Assembly: GCA_004296145.1 (NCBI GenBank)
Contig: SEBM01000007.1
Coordinates: forward strand, 1-21,357
Direction: 5' to 3'
DNA: 21,357 bases
Origin: Flavobacterium sp.
GTDB lineage: Bacteria > Bacteroidota > Bacteroidia > Flavobacteriales > Flavobacteriaceae
Part shown: positions 13,501 to 21,049 of the stretch, piece after piece
How positions within the stretch are numbered: the stretch's first letter is position 1
Layout: each line of letters begins with the position of its first letter
The notes under the pieces: generated by a model
The model's input: the letters and a program-made list of their open reading frames with translations, nothing else
Databases searched by the model: none
Told to the model about the DNA's origin: nothing
Position numbers and translations under genes: made by a program

Positions 13501-15944
13501 AAAAACTCAGACTGATTGGTTTCCTGATTTATAGCGTACCATTTCTCTAAAACTTCGCGATTTTTATTCCAATCCTGCAAACCTGCATTATCGTCCAGAA
13601 TATTCAGATTATCCAATAAAGCTTTGTGCGAATTGGAAACTAAAACATCAAAAAGAGATTTAATTGTAATGTTGTTTTCGGCATCAATTTCAGCATTCAT
13701 AAAATCATGAAACGACGCGACTTTATTGATTTCGGCGTCAATTTCGCGAACCAGTTTTTCGCGTTTATCTGCTATTGCCTGAAATTTGTTTTTTGAAGCG
13801 GTAAAGTCGTTGAATGTCTGTTTTAAATCTAAAATAAATTCTTTTTTATCGGCTTGCGAATCGTGAATCAAACAACATAAATCGTCTAATCCCTGATTTT
13901 TTAATCGATAAAAAACGACATCGAGCGCGGCACGTTTTTCACAGACGAATAAAACTTTTTTTCCGCCGGCGACATAATTGGCAATTAAATTGGCAATCGT
14001 CTGCGATTTTCCGGTTCCCGGTGGTCCCTGAATAATATAACTTTCTCCGGTTTCAGAATATTTTACCGCATTGTTTTGCGTCGGATCGCTTGCCACCACA
14101 TTAAAGGTTGTGGTAAAACTGTTTCCGGATTCTAATTCGTTTTTAAAATTTTTCTGCGCTAATGAATCGAACAGGTTTTTAAAAACATTACTCTCAATAT
14201 CGTTCTCAATTACCTGATTGTAATCGCGAACGAGTGACATTTTTTTATAATTAAAATTACCCAGAATCAGGTTACAGGTATCAAATTCCCAACGGAAAGG
14301 ATTTGTCTCGCCTTCGTCAAGCTGATAAAATTCTCTTTCTATGGTTTTGTTTTCATTAAAAAACTGCGGATTTCTTTTGATATCGCTGTTTATCAAATAT
14401 TCTAAAGAAGACGCCTGCGTAAAAACGTAATTACGGAATAATTCTAAACCATACGGCTGAAAATTTTCCTGCTGATACGAATAATTCAGACTGCGTTGAT
14501 CCTGAATTGCTTGTTTCTTTTTGGAGCGTTTATTAAACTGTGTCAGGATTTGTTTGGCCTGAGAATAAATCAGTTTTATTTTCGGCTTGTCAATATAATC
14601 CAGAGCAATTCCTGAATTGTTTTTTTCGACTTGTACGCGTAATAATTCGTAAACCGATTCGATTTTTGTTTCAGAAAGCTGAATTCTTTCGGGAAGCCGA
14701 ATGTCGTACAATTCTTTGAGCACATTTGCCAGAACTGGATTTATCTCGACTTCAGAATCAAGGAATTCTAACGAATACTGATCTTTTAAACCTTTTTTCT
14801 TGGTCAGCGTTACAGAAGCCAAAAGCAAAGGTGAAACTATTTTCTCCGAACTATTTTCTTTTGTATTAAACCAATTCAGGTTGCAGATAACTAATTTTAA
14901 CTGACTAAAACCGTATTCATTAATATCTTTATTGGCTTCCAGACGTATCTTATCGAGCGTAGGTACGATATAAGGATTCTCGCCAATTTCTAAATATTTA
15001 TCGAGCGAAATAGTACTGGTTTTGCTTATTTTTTTTGAAATTTCCTCATTCCAGTAAAAAATAGAATTTGGGTCAATGTTTTGATAATCTAATGCCTGTG
15101 GAACCGAAGAAACGGTAAGATTTAAGAACTTTAAATTTGGTTGAAAATATAAAAGTCGGTTGCGTTTACTATTATCGAATAATCGGTTGCGGAGTTTTTC
15201 GTGAATAAACTGATTTTTGTTCTGAACTTTTGCATCAATCAAACTCGAAAGATCGTATTCATTTTCAGGATCGTAATCTCTGTAATTTCTCAGTTTTTCG
15301 ATTATCTCGTTGACATCTTTCCAGCGTTTTTCACGATTTAATTCGGTCATTCCGAGAATAATATTCGCAATCGCGGGATTTATTTTACTGTTCAGAAAAT
15401 ACATTTTTTTTCTGTATCCTACAAAACGCTTTACATCATCAAGATCTGTAAAATCAAATTGAAGCGTTATACTCGCCAAAATCATTCCCAAAACAAAAAT
15501 ATCGGTTACAGGATCGTGATGATCAAATTCAAATTCAAAACAACTGTAATCTTTTACATAAATGGCTTTTTTAGTGTTTTCTTCTTCCTTTTCAGAAACA
15601 CTTTTATCGCCATATTCACGAGTTATTTCTTCTCCAATTTCGGTAGTATTATAATGAAGGCCGGAAATTTCGAATGCTTTACTTTTACTTTCGAACAATT
15701 CCTGAATGGGTTTCAGATTTTGTTTTACTTCGAATGCATTATCGGTAATATGAAGATGTCCGTTTTCGATGTAAATCGTAGAAATAGTATCTAACGAAGC
15801 CACTTTTCCCTGATTATGAATAGTCGAAACCGTTTTTAATAAAGGCAAAATTATCGCAATAATATCATCGCTGGAAAATTTCCCTTTTTGAAAATTTTCT
15901 GTAATAAATTGATAGAAAGCTGATTCTTTTATGGGTGCAATCAT
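10542..15944 (-). CDS. Giant pseudokinase-DUF4011-SF1 helicase-nuclease-like-WGR protein
   Basis: This 1800-residue protein has several domains. Residues 1-225 resemble a protein-kinase C-lobe (HNQGKVAS, TDNAFEV, DPVTDIFVLGMILAS, LNREKRW) but lack the HRD and DFG catalytic residues, so it is probably a pseudokinase. Residues 240-600 are DUF4011, with EKLRNRLFDNSKRNRLLYF. A superfamily-1 helicase follows: Walker A GPPGTGKS (640-647), Walker B FDEAS (1263-1267), GDEMQMPP, GWHYRS, QGDERD (1494-1499) and SRAKK (1536-1540). A coiled insert of about 550 residues splits the ATPase core. Residues 1600-1700 match the Vsr-like/MTES_1575 nuclease fold, with LGI, NGW and DWI landmarks. The usual acidic residues look replaced (CHLGI for IDLAV, LGIMID for LGIECD). 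Residues 1730-1800 form a WGR domain (FWEIS, QYGRVGTKGQ), known from PARPs. DUF4011-helicase-nuclease proteins are linked to phage defence. It starts 1 nt after the peptidase gene. Activity is unproven. Confidence 0.93.
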   Translation of the reverse strand: MIAPIKESAFYQFITENFQKGKFSSDDIIAIILPLLKTVSTIHNQGKVASLDTISTIYIENGHLHITDNAFEVKQNLKPIQELFESKSKAFEISGLHYNTTEIGEEITREYGDKSVSEKEEENTKKAIYVKDYSCFEFEFDHHDPVTDIFVLGMILASITLQFDFTDLDDVKRFVGYRKKMYFLNSKINPAIANIILGMTELNREKRWKDVNEIIEKLRNYRDYDPENEYDLSSLIDAKVQNKNQFIHEKLRNRLFDNSKRNRLLYFQPNLKFLNLTVSSVPQALDYQNIDPNSIFYWNEEISKKISKTSTISLDKYLEIGENPYIVPTLDKIRLEANKDINEYGFSQLKLVICNLNWFNTKENSSEKIVSPLLLASVTLTKKKGLKDQYSLEFLDSEVEINPVLANVLKELYDIRLPERIQLSETKIESVYELLRVQVEKNNSGIALDYIDKPKIKLIYSQAKQILTQFNKRSKKKQAIQDQRSLNYSYQQENFQPYGLELFRNYVFTQASSLEYLINSDIKRNPQFFNENKTIEREFYQLDEGETNPFRWEFDTCNLILGNFNYKKMSLVRDYNQVIENDIESNVFKNLFDSLAQKNFKNELESGNSFTTTFNVVASDPTQNNAVKYSETGESYIIQGPPGTGKSQTIANLIANYVAGGKKVLFVCEKRAALDVVFYRLKNQGLDDLCCLIHDSQADKKEFILDLKQTFNDFTASKNKFQAIADKREKLVREIDAEINKVASFHDFMNAEIDAENNITIKSLFDVLVSNSHKALLDNLNILDDNAGLQDWNKNREVLEKWYAINQETNQSEFFSVHPFRFLRMDVFHKYKHISELKNDLENSQEVLENISERLDFITIPTEIDTFFEIQKFLRKAMATFIYFDTNMSELLEQNSSLFRSLENDVQTLLKLRNDIEKSAKQYPYWKTTISETDAKTALEIIRKNESSFFNFINSDYKKTKNEILAVYDINKHTVKPSLIVVLENYLSQFEQEEKFNTLKSDFESKYNLGDLFELKYHTETIKKELDETVLKFAENLDTSERKEVTDIKNLFLKVSSALVNSIENYENLSLSEIENQITAINSKKVYFDLYASFFDEIQDLNPSVIQLLKGKKIPLEHLKITLAERSLEKYYAINYTHKKFNMDMLHTSIQKVKKMYADLLELNGKYIVAKQISNLKELILTSEMSVSGMTAEQKEAKKSITEGRKILENEFSKSIRFKSIRDLASSESGQIIREIKPVWLMSPLSVSDTLPVNENYFDVVIFDEASQITLEEGLVPIYRAKQTIIVGDEMQMPPSNFFGSSSGNQDDLWKDATEEDDDYFSLDADSFLTQGARKFPSIMLGWHYRSKHEALIGFSNASFYDSKLLTIPDLKDHSKLSEPIIVEDVKNAKANLEQLFSKPISYHYIKNGVYNNRSNTLEAQYIANMVRELLTQNKEQSIGIVAFSMEQQNEIETAIEALCIDDKVFENLLEEEYKRIENNQFVGLFVKNLENVQGDERDIIIMSTCFGYNPNGKMLMNFGPINKRGGEKRLNVIFSRAKKSMCVVSSIKYFDIKNEYNEGANYFRKYLQYAELVSLGQLESANNVLNSINSKNSAGTSSIIADQIQEEISKMGYSVVKNIGQSKFKCHLGIKKTAEDEEFVLGIMIDDDVHYANDDILEQYLLRPEILKSNGWNVCQIYAKDWIENKPRVLKMIGASLKNEHFFEEVAFESVNTEIETAEEESQNQAFNENIIFERYLNTSNGSNKFWEISQDDKNIIVQYGRVGTKGQKMVKSFDSEDIATKEKRKLIAQKLAKEYYKE

Positions 15945-15945
15945 C

Positions 15946-17148
15946 TTAATAAGTATTTTCGAGATCAGATTGTAGAATAGTGTTTAATGTCGCCGTGCAG
16001 TTTTGGCTAAAGGTTTTATACGTCTTGTCGGTGAGATTTAATTCCTTTTTCAAAATCGTTTTTATCTCCTCTTCAAGTCCTAATTGTTCAGAAATATCCA
16101 AAATATGTCCGACAAAAGCATCTTTTAAATCCGGATCGCACAAAGCAAAATCGAGCATTACATAGCTATAATACTCTTTTAGGTTTTTCCTGCTGTTTTC
16201 TATTTTTAGTTTGAAAGGCTCTTCAATAACAATATCCGTTTTTCTGTCTGTATTAGAAAAATACTGTTTGTACATCGCAATGCAATGTTCAGATTGTGTC
16301 CATTTTGGTTTTAAAACAATTGAAACTAAATCTTTCGTAATGTCAAAAACCAGTTTTTTAGTGAATAAATTCAATTGATGAAGATCGATTTTACCCGAAA
16401 TAATTTTTTCTGTTTTGGAATAAAAACTGGCATTATCGTTTTGGAAAATCTCTAATGCTTTGGCACGGATAAAATTTTCGGGATGCGTTTCTCCGTCTGA
16501 ACCTTTTTGTATTCTTTCGAGGATTTCGTCGGCTTGTTTTAAATAACTTTGGGCAGAAACTTTTTCTAAACCGGTATTTAATTTAACTAGAGTTTCAATG
16601 GTAGTTTCCAGGCTTCCGCTCACTTTTAGCGCGCCGAGATCACAAAATAATTCGGTATAAAGTTGGTAAAGTCTGGCAGTTTCGTAATAAAACAATTCGC
16701 TGTTAGAATCGCTCGCAATGGTATTGATGATTCTGTTTGTGATTTCAAAATCGCCATTTTCTAAATTAAAAAGCAGAATATGCGACAATTCATGTCCGAA
16801 CAAAACCAGCAGTTCAGCATCATTTAGTAATTTTAAAATGGTTCCGGAAAGAATAATGTGTGCTTCTTTTTCAAAAAACACCACTCCGGCATTATTACCA
16901 TCAATAGTTTGCGACTGGTAAATCGTAATCGGAATAATGATTCCCAGTTTATCTTTTGCGACTTGTAAAATTTCATACACTTTCGGCTCCGTTTGCGGAT
17001 CTATGCGATAGGAATTTTTTAATAAATCGGTTTTGTATGCTTCTTGTTGTTCGACTTTTACTTTTTCTTCAGAAAACCAAGACCATGTTTTGTCTTGTTT
17101 CTTGAAATAATCTCTTAAATCAGAATGGAACGGAAATGGTTTAATCAT
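15946..17148 (-). CDS. M48-like zinc metallopeptidase
   Basis: This 400-residue protein carries a gluzincin motif. HELSH (119-123) supplies two zinc ligands and the catalytic Glu, and ELFCDLGAL (166-174) gives the probable third ligand Glu166 plus the supporting Asp170. The preceding AHIILSGTILKLL strand and DAELLVLFG helix match the M48 core. No signal peptide or transmembrane helix is seen, unlike membrane HtpX or Ste24 members, so a cytosolic peptidase is expected. About 200 C-terminal residues are helical and unassigned, and may bind the partner. The gene is 9 nt after nrtR and 1 nt before the helicase gene, so all three are probably co-transcribed. Role inferred: a protease effector or processing factor linked to the helicase protein. 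Confidence 0.88.
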   Translation of the reverse strand: MIKPFPFHSDLRDYFKKQDKTWSWFSEEKVKVEQQEAYKTDLLKNSYRIDPQTEPKVYEILQVAKDKLGIIIPITIYQSQTIDGNNAGVVFFEKEAHIILSGTILKLLNDAELLVLFGHELSHILLFNLENGDFEITNRIINTIASDSNSELFYYETARLYQLYTELFCDLGALKVSGSLETTIETLVKLNTGLEKVSAQSYLKQADEILERIQKGSDGETHPENFIRAKALEIFQNDNASFYSKTEKIISGKIDLHQLNLFTKKLVFDITKDLVSIVLKPKWTQSEHCIAMYKQYFSNTDRKTDIVIEEPFKLKIENSRKNLKEYYSYVMLDFALCDPDLKDAFVGHILDISEQLGLEEEIKTILKKELNLTDKTYKTFSQNCTATLNTILQSDLENTY

Positions 17149-17157
17149 AATATTAGT

Positions 17158-17850
17158 TTAAGCGAATTTTATTTCAAAGTGAAACCCTTCTTTTGCTAAA
17201 TCATTGTATTTCTGTTTATTGAATCGAAATAATTTTGCAGGGCGTCCTGTTTTTATTGGCGAATAATTTTCTGTTTCTTCTACAATTCCAAAACTGAGTA
17301 TTTTCTTTCGGAAGTTACGACGTTCTATTTCTTTTTCTAAAATAGTACAGTATAAATTTTCGAGTTCAGAAAACAAGAACTCTTTTGGAAGTAAATCAAA
17401 ACCAATTGGTTCGTAAGTTAGTTTCGCTTTTAAACGTTCAACGGCTTTTTTGAGAATTATATTATGATCAAAAGCCAATTTTGGAACTTCATCAATTTTA
17501 AACCATTGCACTTTATCAGCATCAGAATCGGCTTTGATTTCTAATTTTGAAGGATCGACCAAAGCAAAGTAAGCAACAGAAACAACGCGGTTTCTGGGAT
17601 CTCGCGAAATATCATCTCCAAACGTAAAAAGCTGTTCAAAATAATTGACATCTACGTTGGTTTCTTCTTTCAGTTCTCGTTTTACAGCATCTTTGAGCGA
17701 TTCGTCATTTTTAACTAATCCGCCAGGAAAAGCCCAGTAAGATTCGCTTGAACCAAATTTCTGCTGAATCAAAAGCACATATAATTGACTGTTCTGATAT
17801 CCAAAAACAATGGCATCAACAGCAACTCTGATATTTTGTAGATTTTCCAT
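17158..17850 (-). CDS. nrtR: NrtR-type transcriptional regulator (Nudix plus winged helix)
   Basis: NrtR proteins repress NAD-metabolism genes and respond to ADP-ribose or related NAD metabolites. The 230 residues contain an N-terminal Nudix domain. The box G44-x5-E50-x7-REL-KEE-T-N-V keeps the glutamates but has Asn65 where consensus has Gly, so hydrolase activity may be weak or absent. The C-terminal winged helix (about 150-230) has SELENLYCTIL, ERRNFRKK and the basic GRPAKLFRF wing. It heads an operon with the peptidase and helicase genes (9-nt gap). The likely targets are the two palindromes upstream of the Prs-like gene; none is seen upstream of nrtR itself. A sugar-responsive Nudix regulator (AraR type) is the alternative. 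NAD context makes NrtR more likely. Confidence 0.92.
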   Translation of the reverse strand: MENLQNIRVAVDAIVFGYQNSQLYVLLIQQKFGSSESYWAFPGGLVKNDESLKDAVKRELKEETNVDVNYFEQLFTFGDDISRDPRNRVVSVAYFALVDPSKLEIKADSDADKVQWFKIDEVPKLAFDHNIILKKAVERLKAKLTYEPIGFDLLPKEFLFSELENLYCTILEKEIERRNFRKKILSFGIVEETENYSPIKTGRPAKLFRFNKQKYNDLAKEGFHFEIKFA

Positions 17851-17876
17851 AATAATTTATGTAAAAAAAGGGTTTT

Positions 17877-17936
17877 GCCACGAATTGCACGAATTGCACT
17901 AATTTTTTTCCCAAACTAATTCGTGTAATTCGTGGC
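17877..17936. repeat. Hairpin repeat (GCCACGAATT family), possible terminator
   Basis: The arms 17877-17895 and 17918-17936 are 19-nt inverted copies with one mismatch (GCCACGAATT, then A/GCACGAATT). Read on the minus strand, the hairpin is followed by a run of seven T, so it could end lysR transcription before nrtR. Sequences of this wording are frequent in Flavobacterium genomes. Confidence 0.75.
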
Positions 17937-17946
17937 TAAAAAAAAA

Positions 17947-18852
17947 CTATAATCTATTCCCAAAATACAATTTTAGTTCCTTCGCTATAATATCAAAAAA
18001 CGAATTAGCATTATTGTTTTTCGGTGTTAACAAATAAACAAATTCTTCGGGCACATGAAAATTATTCCAGACCAACTGAAGTTTATTTTCTTTAATATAA
18101 TTTCTTGCATTGCAATTCCAGGTCACTGCTACACCTTCATTTTTAGACAAAAGTCTAAGCATTTCAGATTCTGACGGAATGATATAATTAGGAACCATTG
18201 AAGGTCTTTTTTTATTAAAAGCATACAGCCAGAATAATTTTATATGCGGAATTCTTGCATCGTGACTGTACCATTTTTGACTGTTAAGCCATTGTTCAAG
18301 TTCGGTATAATTATCTGCTTTTAATTTCTGACGAAAGTCTGATATATCCAAACTTGATGGCGCGACCATTATAAGTTTAATTTTCCCGACAATTTCATAA
18401 GTCGTATCAAACGTATCGAACCTTTTAGTGGTAATTGCAAAATCAAGTTTTTTGGAATCGACTAAAGCGAAAAGTTCGTCGTTTTCTGCAAAAGTAAAAT
18501 CAATCAGATCAAATTTTGAAATTAAAAGATTCCCAACACAATCAAAAAGATGTTTTGAGATTCCAACGGAAATTAACCGGTTCGCATCTTCTGCTTTTGC
18601 CCTGAAACCGACTTCGACACTTTCCAAACGATCGAGCGCGTCTATTATTAAATTATTCAGTAACTTAGCGTATTCGGTTGGTTCGACACCTTTTGATTTT
18701 CGGTTAAACAATTTATTTCCAACATGAGCTTCAAGCATAGAGATCTGCTGACTAACGGCAGGCTGACTCATAAATAACTCTTTTGCGGCTACCGAAAAAT
18801 TTCCGTTTTTATAAACCGCCTTAAATGTTCTGTACCATTCGAGATTTACCAT
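17947..18852 (-). CDS. LysR-family transcriptional regulator
   Basis: This 301-residue LTTR has the standard length. The N-terminal winged helix-turn-helix covers residues 1-62 (EWYRTFKAVYKNGNFSVAAK, SQPAVSQQI, LEAHVGNKLFNRKSKGVEPTE). The rest is the periplasmic-binding-like effector domain. The effector is unknown. It is transcribed away from the DJ-1/PfpI gene with an 84-bp shared region that contains an LTTR-like T-N11-A palindrome, the classic layout for a LysR regulator controlling its divergent neighbour. Likely targets are the DJ-1 gene, and perhaps the YqhD-like gene after it, in a carbonyl-stress response (inference). Confidence 0.95.
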   Translation of the reverse strand: MVNLEWYRTFKAVYKNGNFSVAAKELFMSQPAVSQQISMLEAHVGNKLFNRKSKGVEPTEYAKLLNNLIIDALDRLESVEVGFRAKAEDANRLISVGISKHLFDCVGNLLISKFDLIDFTFAENDELFALVDSKKLDFAITTKRFDTFDTTYEIVGKIKLIMVAPSSLDISDFRQKLKADNYTELEQWLNSQKWYSHDARIPHIKLFWLYAFNKKRPSMVPNYIIPSESEMLRLLSKNEGVAVTWNCNARNYIKENKLQLVWNNFHVPEEFVYLLTPKNNNANSFFDIIAKELKLYFGNRL

Positions 18853-18860
18853 GATATAAA

Positions 18861-18875
18861 TTTGTTTATAACAAA
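18861..18875. promoter_or_regulatory. LysR-type operator candidate
   Basis: TTTGTT (18861-18866) and AACAAA (18870-18875) form a perfect palindrome around TAT and fit the LTTR pattern T-N11-A. It overlaps a minus-strand -7-like box, TATGTTTG (18879-18872), suggesting lysR autorepression. No good -33 TTG is seen for that box. Confidence 0.5.
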
Positions 18876-18913
18876 CATAGTTTATTTTATTTTTACTGAT
18901 ATCACTTAAGCCG

Positions 18914-18921
18914 TAAATTTG
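18914..18921 (+). promoter_or_regulatory. -7 promoter box of the DJ-1/PfpI gene
   Basis: TAAATTTG matches the Bacteroidota TAnnTTTG box 15 nt before the ATG at 18937. No clear -33 TTG is found at the usual spacing, which would suit an activator-dependent promoter served by the divergent LysR protein. Confidence 0.45.
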
Positions 18922-18936
18922 TTAAAAATTTAAATC

Positions 18937-19698
18937 ATGAAGAAAATAGCTTTACTCGGAATTACAATATTCACAGCGATCAGCTTTTCGGCTGTTGCTC
19001 AAAAATCAAATAAAAAGATGAAAAAAGTATTATTTGTTGTTACCAGCAATGATAAACTGGGCAATACGGGAGAAAAAACAGGATTCTGGTCAGAAGAATT
19101 TGCTGCACCTTATTATGAATTATTAGATAAAGGAGTAGAAATTACAATTGCGTCTCCGCTTGGAGGACAACCACCAATTGATCCTAAAAGTGCAGATCCT
19201 TCTTCGGCAACAGAAGACACAAAAAGATTTGATGCGGATAAAACTTTACAGGAAAAATTAAAAAATACGCACAAACTTTCGACTATTAATCAGAAAGATT
19301 ATGATGCGGTATTTTATCCTGGAGGACACGGTCCGCTTTGGGATTTAGTAGAAGATAAAAATTCTATTGCTTTAATTGAATCGTTTTACACACATAAAAA
19401 ACCAGTTGCGTTTGTTTGCCACGCACCTGCAGTTTTGAAAAACGTAAAAGTAAATGGCGACTATTTAGTAAAAGGCAAAAAAGTTACGGGTTTTACTAAT
19501 GAAGAGGAAGAAGCCGTTGGTTTAACAAAAGTGGTTCCGTTTTTATTAGAAGATGCTTTATCATCAAACGGAGGTGTTTTTTCTAAAGGACCAAACTGGG
19601 CACCTTACGCAGTTGAAGACGGCCTTTTAATTACAGGTCAAAATCCTGCATCGTCTAAATTGGTGGCTGGAAAATTGTTGGACAAGCTAAATAAATAG
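18937..19698 (+). CDS. Exported DJ-1/PfpI-family protein (type 1 glutamine amidotransferase-like)
   Basis: This is a 253-residue HchA/DJ-1-type protein. The N-terminus is a signal peptide: two lysines, a hydrophobic stretch, then SAVA before Gln22 as the probable cleavage site. The mature domain has WSEEFAAPYYELLDKG (about 51-66, with the conserved Glu), ITIASPLGG, FYPGGHG (126-132) and the nucleophile elbow FVCHAPA (159-165) with Cys161. Relatives act as glyoxalase III, deglycase or chaperone; which applies here is not visible. An internal Met28 could start a cytosolic form, but the upstream ATG gives the convincing signal sequence and fits the promoter box. It is divergent from lysR and followed by the YqhD-like aldehyde reductase. 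Confidence 0.93.
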   Translation: MKKIALLGITIFTAISFSAVAQKSNKKMKKVLFVVTSNDKLGNTGEKTGFWSEEFAAPYYELLDKGVEITIASPLGGQPPIDPKSADPSSATEDTKRFDADKTLQEKLKNTHKLSTINQKDYDAVFYPGGHGPLWDLVEDKNSIALIESFYTHKKPVAFVCHAPAVLKNVKVNGDYLVKGKKVTGFTNEEEEAVGLTKVVPFLLEDALSSNGGVFSKGPNWAPYAVEDGLLITGQNPASSKLVAGKLLDKLNK

Positions 19699-19705
19699 TA
19701 AGGTA

Positions 19706-19882
19706 CTAAGGTTCTGAGTTGCTAAGGTTCTAAGGTTTTTACAATCTTTGTCTCTTAGTGTTTTAGAACCTTGAATCTTAGAATATAAAAAATAATTAAA
19801 TAAACATTAATGCTACGTATCTGCATTCTAAGAAAAAACTTAGAACCTCAGAACCTTAGCATCTTAGAACCTTAAAAAAAAA
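19706..19882. repeat. Inverted repeat cluster (CTAAGGTTCT family)
   Basis: Copies of CTAAGGTTCT and GGTTCTGAG run at 19706-19740. Their complements (AGAACCTTAG, CTCAGAACC) run at 19838-19873, just before the YqhD-like start. A further TTAGAACC occurs at 19763-19770. The 188-nt gap between the two genes consists largely of these repeats. They could fold into a long hairpin that separates expression of the two genes. No other gene is seen here. Confidence 0.7.
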
Positions 19883-19886
19883 ATTC

Positions 19887-21044
19887 ATGCTCAACTTCGA
19901 ATTATACAATCCGACGAATTTAATCTTCGGAAAAGGACAAATAGAAAAACTTTCAACATTAGTTCCAAAAGATGCAAAAATTCTTTTGGCTTATGGCGGT
20001 GGAAGTATTTTTCAGAACGGAATTCACGAACAAGTTATTCAGAATTTAAAAGGTTTTGATATTGTTGAATTTGGCGGAATCGAACCAAATCCTCATTTTG
20101 AAACTTTAATGAAAGCAGTTGACATTATTAAAGCAGAAAAAATCGATTTTATTCTGGCTGTTGGCGGTGGATCTGTAATTGATGGTGTGAAATTTATTTC
20201 TGCAGCCGTAAATTTTGAAGGAAATCCAATTGATATTTTGCAGAAACGTCTTTTAATAAAAGAAAACGCTGTGCCTTTTGGAACTGTTTTGACTTTGCCT
20301 GCAACGGGAAGCGAAATGAATTCCGGATATGTTGTAACCATTAAAGCAACTCAGGAAAAATTATCTTCAGGCGGAAGCGCTTTGTTTCCTAAATTTTCTA
20401 TCTGCGACCCAACGGTTATTACGTCTTTACCAAAAAGACAATTGCAAAATGGTGTGGTAGATGCTTATACACACGTTATGGAACAATATCTAACGTATCC
20501 GCACGAAGGTTTTTTACAAGACCGAATTGCCGAAGGAATTTTACAGACTTTAATTGAAGTTGGTCCGGGCGTTGTAGAAAATCCGGCTGATTATACTTTG
20601 GCTTCCAATTTTATGTGGAGCTGTACAATGGCTTTGAACGGATTGATTCAAAAAGGTGTTCCTGCAGACTGGGCAACACATATGATCGGTCATGAATTAA
20701 CTGCTCTTTACGGAATTGACCACGCAAGAACTTTGGCAATTATCGGCCCAAGTTTATACAATGTAATGTTTGAAACCAAAAAAGGAAAATTAGCGCAATA
20801 CGGAAGAAGAATCTTTAATTTAACTGGTTCTGATGATGAAGTGGCTAAAGAAGCGATCAATAAAACGGTAGAATTTTTCCACACAATGGGAATGGACACC
20901 AAACTTTCGCAATACACAAATGATTATGATAAAACAGCAGATTTTATTGTAAACCGTTTTGATGAAAGAGGCTGGAAAGGTTTAGGCGAAAATCAATTGG
21001 TGACTTTAGACAAAGTGAAATCTATTGTGGAACTTAGTTATTAG
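19887..21044 (+). CDS. yqhD: Iron-containing alcohol dehydrogenase, YqhD-like aldehyde reductase
   Basis: This 385-residue group III alcohol dehydrogenase is nearly the length of E. coli YqhD (387), which reduces short aldehydes with NADPH during lipid-peroxide and carbonyl stress. The cofactor site has YGGGSI (36-41) and VGGGSVIDG (92-100). Metal ligands Asp192, His196, His265 and His279 fall exactly two residues before those of YqhD (194, 198, 267, 281). The start follows an A-run after the repeat. The gene lies downstream of the DJ-1 gene on the same strand but is separated by repeats, so co-transcription is uncertain. A strong terminator follows it. Confidence 0.95.
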   Translation: MLNFELYNPTNLIFGKGQIEKLSTLVPKDAKILLAYGGGSIFQNGIHEQVIQNLKGFDIVEFGGIEPNPHFETLMKAVDIIKAEKIDFILAVGGGSVIDGVKFISAAVNFEGNPIDILQKRLLIKENAVPFGTVLTLPATGSEMNSGYVVTIKATQEKLSSGGSALFPKFSICDPTVITSLPKRQLQNGVVDAYTHVMEQYLTYPHEGFLQDRIAEGILQTLIEVGPGVVENPADYTLASNFMWSCTMALNGLIQKGVPADWATHMIGHELTALYGIDHARTLAIIGPSLYNVMFETKKGKLAQYGRRIFNLTGSDDEVAKEAINKTVEFFHTMGMDTKLSQYTNDYDKTADFIVNRFDERGWKGLGENQLVTLDKVKSIVELSY

Positions 21045-21049
21045 TATAC

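Noticed and set aside
17851..17946. NrtR autoregulatory site
   Set aside because: The only palindrome here is the GCCACGAATT repeat, which does not resemble the operators upstream of the Prs-like gene.
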